In this document: one piece after another, positions 61,049 through 64,000 of the stretch | Layout: each line of letters opens with the position of its first letter | Numbering within the stretch: the first letter of the stretch is position 1 | From: Pseudomonas koreensis | GTDB lineage: Bacteria > Pseudomonadota > Gammaproteobacteria > Pseudomonadales > Pseudomonadaceae | Direction: 5' to 3' | NCBI RefSeq assembly: GCF_012986595.1 | Contig: NZ_JAAQYM010000007.1 | Coordinates: 1 to 64,000, forward strand | Length of the DNA stretch: 64,000 nucleotides | Program-made: the position numbers and the translations under genes | Notes under the pieces: generated by a model | Told to the model about the DNA's origin: nothing | Database searches by the model: none | Seen by the model: the letters and a program-made list of their open reading frames with translations, nothing else

Positions 61049-62662
61049 GTGTCGATCAAATTGCGTTTGTTGTTGCTGATTGCAACCAGTCTGCTGACAG
61101 CGCTGATCGTGAGTCTGGTCAGCTACGTGGGGAATACGCGCATGTCCGGCGCGGTAGACGACAACGCGGTGAGCATGACCGCGCTGCGCAATCACATGGA
61201 AGCCGACATGATGCACGACGCGCTGCGCGCCGATGTTTACTCGGCGCTGCTGGTGGGCCTGGGTAAAAGCACCGGCACGGCGGCCGAGGTGCGGGATTCG
61301 ATCAACGAGCACGCGACACACTTTCGCGAAGTGCTGGATGAAAACCTCAAACTGCCGGTCAATCCGCCGCTCAAGACGGCGTTGGAGCAGATCAAACCCA
61401 GCCTGGACACCTACATTGAGGCGGCCGAGCGCATCGTCGGCCTGGCACTGGACAACCCGGACAGTGCGCAACGGGAATTGGGCACGTTCAACGCCGCGTT
61501 CAGTCGGCTCGAAGAGCAAATGGCGGCCCTCAGCGAGTTGATCGAAAGCAACACCCGCGACACTCGTCAAGCCACCGAAAGCGCGATCCGCAATGCCAAC
61601 ATCGCCCTCGCCGTGGTGTTGCTCGCCAGCCTGTTGCTGTTGTTGGCGCAGGGACGCTGGGTGACCCTCAGCATCATGGGGCCGCTGAAGTCCGCCAACC
61701 ACATTGCCCAAAGCATCGCCCACGGCAACCTCAGCGAGCCGATCAGCGAACCTGCCGGCAAGGACGAAGCCAGTACGCTGATCCGCAGCCTGGCAACCAT
61801 GCAACGCGACCTGCGCAACATGATCGATGTGGTGCGGCGCAACGCCCACGGCGTCAGCGGCATGAGCGAGCAACTGAGCCACGGCTGCCATCAGGTGGCC
61901 GACAGCAGTCAGCAGCAAAGCGTCGCCGCCGGCACCATGGCCGCCGCTGCCAGCCAGATGACCGCCAGCATCGAGGAAATCACCCGCCATGCTGAACGCG
62001 CGCTGGGCATGGCCAATCAGGCCGAAGCGCTGGCCAAGAGCGGCGGGCAAGTGATCCATCAGGTAGTCAGCGACATGGATGACATCGCCCGCTCGGCGCA
62101 GCAATCGGCACAGGTGATCCGCACGCTGGATCAGGAATCCGAAGGCATCTTCAACATCATTCAGGTGATCAAGAGCATTGCCGACCAGACCAATCTGCTG
62201 GCGCTCAACGCCGCTATCGAAGCGGCACGGGCCGGCGAGCAGGGCAGGGGCTTTGCGGTGGTCGCCGACGAAGTGCGCAGCCTGGCCGCCCGCACCAGCG
62301 CCTCAACCCAGGAAATCGCTGCCATGGTCGCGCGCATCCAGCACAGCACCCGCGAGGCGGTCAGCAGCATGGAGGCCGGCGTGGCCCAAGTCGACAAGGG
62401 CATGGCGGTGACGGCCGAAGTCGAACGGGCGATCCGCGAAATCCTCGACGCCACCCTCAGCACCACACAACTGGTCAACGACATCACTCGCACCATCGGC
62501 GAGCAAAGCCAGGCCAGCAACGAGATTGCCCATCAGGTGGAAATGATCGCCGGGATGTCCGAGGGCAACAGCAAGGTGATCGGGCAGACGGCCAATACCA
62601 CGGATGAGCTGTCGAGTCTGGCGGGGGCGTTGGCGCTGTCGGTGGATCGGTTTCGGCTGTAA
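61049..62662 (+). CDS. methyl-accepting chemotaxis protein
   Basis: This 537-residue chemoreceptor starts at a GTG (61049). Transmembrane segment 1 is at about 7-29, followed by a four-helix-bundle-type periplasmic sensor of about 160 residues. The second membrane segment is at about 186-208, then HAMP and a signalling domain with the hairpin tip DQTNLLALNAAIEAARAGEQ. The ligand is not predictable from sequence alone. Confidence 0.94.
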   Translation: MSIKLRLLLLIATSLLTALIVSLVSYVGNTRMSGAVDDNAVSMTALRNHMEADMMHDALRADVYSALLVGLGKSTGTAAEVRDSINEHATHFREVLDENLKLPVNPPLKTALEQIKPSLDTYIEAAERIVGLALDNPDSAQRELGTFNAAFSRLEEQMAALSELIESNTRDTRQATESAIRNANIALAVVLLASLLLLLAQGRWVTLSIMGPLKSANHIAQSIAHGNLSEPISEPAGKDEASTLIRSLATMQRDLRNMIDVVRRNAHGVSGMSEQLSHGCHQVADSSQQQSVAAGTMAAAASQMTASIEEITRHAERALGMANQAEALAKSGGQVIHQVVSDMDDIARSAQQSAQVIRTLDQESEGIFNIIQVIKSIADQTNLLALNAAIEAARAGEQGRGFAVVADEVRSLAARTSASTQEIAAMVARIQHSTREAVSSMEAGVAQVDKGMAVTAEVERAIREILDATLSTTQLVNDITRTIGEQSQASNEIAHQVEMIAGMSEGNSKVIGQTANTTDELSSLAGALALSVDRFRL

Positions 62663-62704
62663 GGGCATGGTTGGAGCCCGGCCGGATGTGGTGTCCGGTC
62701 TGCC

Positions 62705-62775
62705 GTTATCGCGAGCAGGCTCGCTCCCACTTTGGAATGCATTTCCCCCGTGGGAGCGAGCCTGCTCACGAAAAG
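62705..62775. repeat. REP pair (GTGGGAGCGAGCCTGCTCGC class)
   Basis: An inverted pair after the chemoreceptor gene, with one substitution in the right arm (GCTCACGA). Confidence 0.88.
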
Positions 62776-63197
62776 GCCGGTCCTGGCCTGCACATTTTGC
62801 TGAAAGCCTTCAGGTAGCCGCTTCATCGAGGTCATGTTCAGCCCGGATCGGCCGATAAACGCCCCAGAGCGGAAAAAGACTCTCAAGTCGGGAACAGACG
62901 CGCGGGTTTGCCCTGACGTGATATTCTTCGCGCCAACTTGGTTTGACCTAATTCGGTCTGCCTGCCTTTTGGCGGGCTGACGGGATCCCTGTCGCTCAAG
63001 TAGCTGAAGCCAATAATGATAAAAAGTCAGTTCAGAAGGGACATTAACTGAGGTCGATGCGGTACATCGGCCTTGTGTGCCCACCCGTCAAAATTGCAGT
63101 GTGAAGGTGCCCGCGACCCTGGCCTGAGTGTCGCGACAAAAGGCCCTCATACCCACAACAGCGGCGGGCGGAAGGCGTTTTATCATAGGTGCAACGG
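62776..63197. other. long intergenic region upstream of mqo
   Basis: About 420 bases carry no reading frame that looks real. A GC-rich dyad, CTGCCTGCCTTTTGGCGGGC, near 62960 could form a hairpin, and the mqo promoter must lie here, but I could not place a convincing -35/-10 pair. Confidence 0.5.
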
Positions 63198-64000
63198 ATG
63201 TTTAAGAAAGTGAACACAGCCTTGCTCGGGCTGGCTTTGGCGATGGGGATGTCGTCCGCCAATGCTGCAGAAGCAAAGAAAGTTGACGTCCTGCTGATCG
63301 GCGGCGGCATCATGAGCACCACCCTGGGTGTGTGGATCAATGAGCTGGAACCGAGCTGGTCGATGGAAATGGTCGAGCGCCTTGATGGCGTCGCCCTGGA
63401 AAGCTCCAACGGCTGGAACAACGCCGGTACCGGTCACTCGGCGCTGGCCGAGCTGAACTACACCCCGGAAGACGACAAGGGCAACGTAACGATCCCGAAA
63501 GCCGTCGAGATCAACGAAGCGTTCCAGGTGTCCCGTCAGTTCTGGGCCTGGCAGGTTCAGCAAGGCGTTCTGAAGAACCCTCGCTCGTTCATCAACACCA
63601 CGCCGCACATGAGCTTTGTGTGGGGTGATGACAACATCAAGTTCCTGAAAAAGCGCTACGAAGCCCTGCAAGCGAGCCCGCTGTTCGCCGGTATGCAGTA
63701 CTCCGAAGACCCGGCTGTGATCAAGAAGTGGGTCCCGCTGATGATGGAAGGGCGTGACCCGAACCAGAAAATCGCGGCCACCTGGAGCCCGCTGGGTACC
63801 GACATGAACTTCGGCGAAATCACCCGCCAGTTCGCCGGTTACCTGCAGACCAAGCCTAACTTCGACCTGAAACTGTCGAGCGAAGTCGAAGACATCACCA
63901 AGAACGCCGACGGCACCTGGCGCGTCAGCTACAAAAACCTGAAAGACGGCACCAAGACTGAAACCGACGCCAAGTTCGTGTTCATCGGCGCCGGTGGCGG
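63198..64000 (+). CDS. mqo: malate:quinone oxidoreductase, 5' part
   Basis: The first 267 codons of an FAD-dependent malate:quinone oxidoreductase, running off the right edge. It oxidises malate to oxaloacetate and passes electrons to ubiquinone. The N terminus is a signal-like hydrophobic stretch (LLGLALAMGMSSANA), followed by the FAD motif VLLIGGGIMSTTLGVWI and the family signature SSNGWNNAGTGHSALAELNY. ATG at 63198. Pseudomonas has several mqo paralogues; this one has the export-like leader. Confidence 0.93.
   Translation, partial: MFKKVNTALLGLALAMGMSSANAAEAKKVDVLLIGGGIMSTTLGVWINELEPSWSMEMVERLDGVALESSNGWNNAGTGHSALAELNYTPEDDKGNVTIPKAVEINEAFQVSRQFWAWQVQQGVLKNPRSFINTTPHMSFVWGDDNIKFLKKRYEALQASPLFAGMQYSEDPAVIKKWVPLMMEGRDPNQKIAATWSPLGTDMNFGEITRQFAGYLQTKPNFDLKLSSEVEDITKNADGTWRVSYKNLKDGTKTETDAKFVFIGAGG

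Overview
The window looks like chromosome of a fluorescent-group Pseudomonas (P. fluorescens/koreensis-like). Reasons: GC-rich genes with Pseudomonas-type products (GlcDEF, HglS, FtrA, Mqo, MntH, LigD, AruFG), dense short-spaced operons, and at least three families of Pseudomonas REP/REPIN palindromes scattered between genes. No rRNA, tRNA, CRISPR array or prophage was seen.

Region 1 (1-12308) is an accessory type VI secretion effector island read leftwards: hcp, a hairpin, vgrG, a DUF4123 adaptor, an intact 1561-residue Rhs toxin and its immunity gene. Behind the intact gene lies a row of displaced Rhs tip/immunity leftovers: three more small AT-rich immunity-type genes, toxin tails, a mosaic Rhs core piece with a stop codon, an HNH-like toxin tip broken by one stop codon, and a second Rhs core fragment that runs off the left edge. 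The region upstream of hcp holds three near-identical TGCGCAA-type palindromes.

Region 2 (12422-24796) is metabolic: a DJ-1/PfpI protein, 2-oxoadipate dioxygenase/decarboxylase hglS beside glycolate oxidase glcDEF, a Baeyer-Villiger-type monooxygenase paired with an alpha/beta hydrolase, a MASE2-GGDEF diguanylate cyclase, a secreted carboxypeptidase G2-type peptidase and an oxaloacetate decarboxylase.

Region 3 (24982-32367) is a leftward cluster: RpiR regulator, cysteine hydrolase, glutamine-synthetase-like ligase, N-formylglutamate amidohydrolase-like enzyme, APC permease, then aruF-aruG. It looks like an uncharacterised catabolic pathway for an amino acid or amine, with paired TGTAAC palindromes upstream of the regulator.

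Region 4 (32548-42542) holds cobF with a histidine phosphatase, ftrA divergent from a rhodanese, an orphan amino-acid-binding protein next to an AstE/AspA-family deacylase, esterase and envelope genes, and mntH. Region 5 (42596-54176) has the atoB-scoBA ketone-body/short-chain acid operon with a divergent LysR gene, a sirtuin, two methyltransferases, an OmpR-type two-component system divergent from a DUF2790 gene with two repeated operator-like sites between them, phosphatidylcholine synthase and a glycine-rich DUF533 protein. Region 6 (54184-64000) has a REP-associated transposase flanked by its likely REPINs, an undescribed-looking pair of a haem-oxygenase-like diiron protein and an NPPY methyltransferase, ligD, small envelope genes, a chemoreceptor and the start of mqo.
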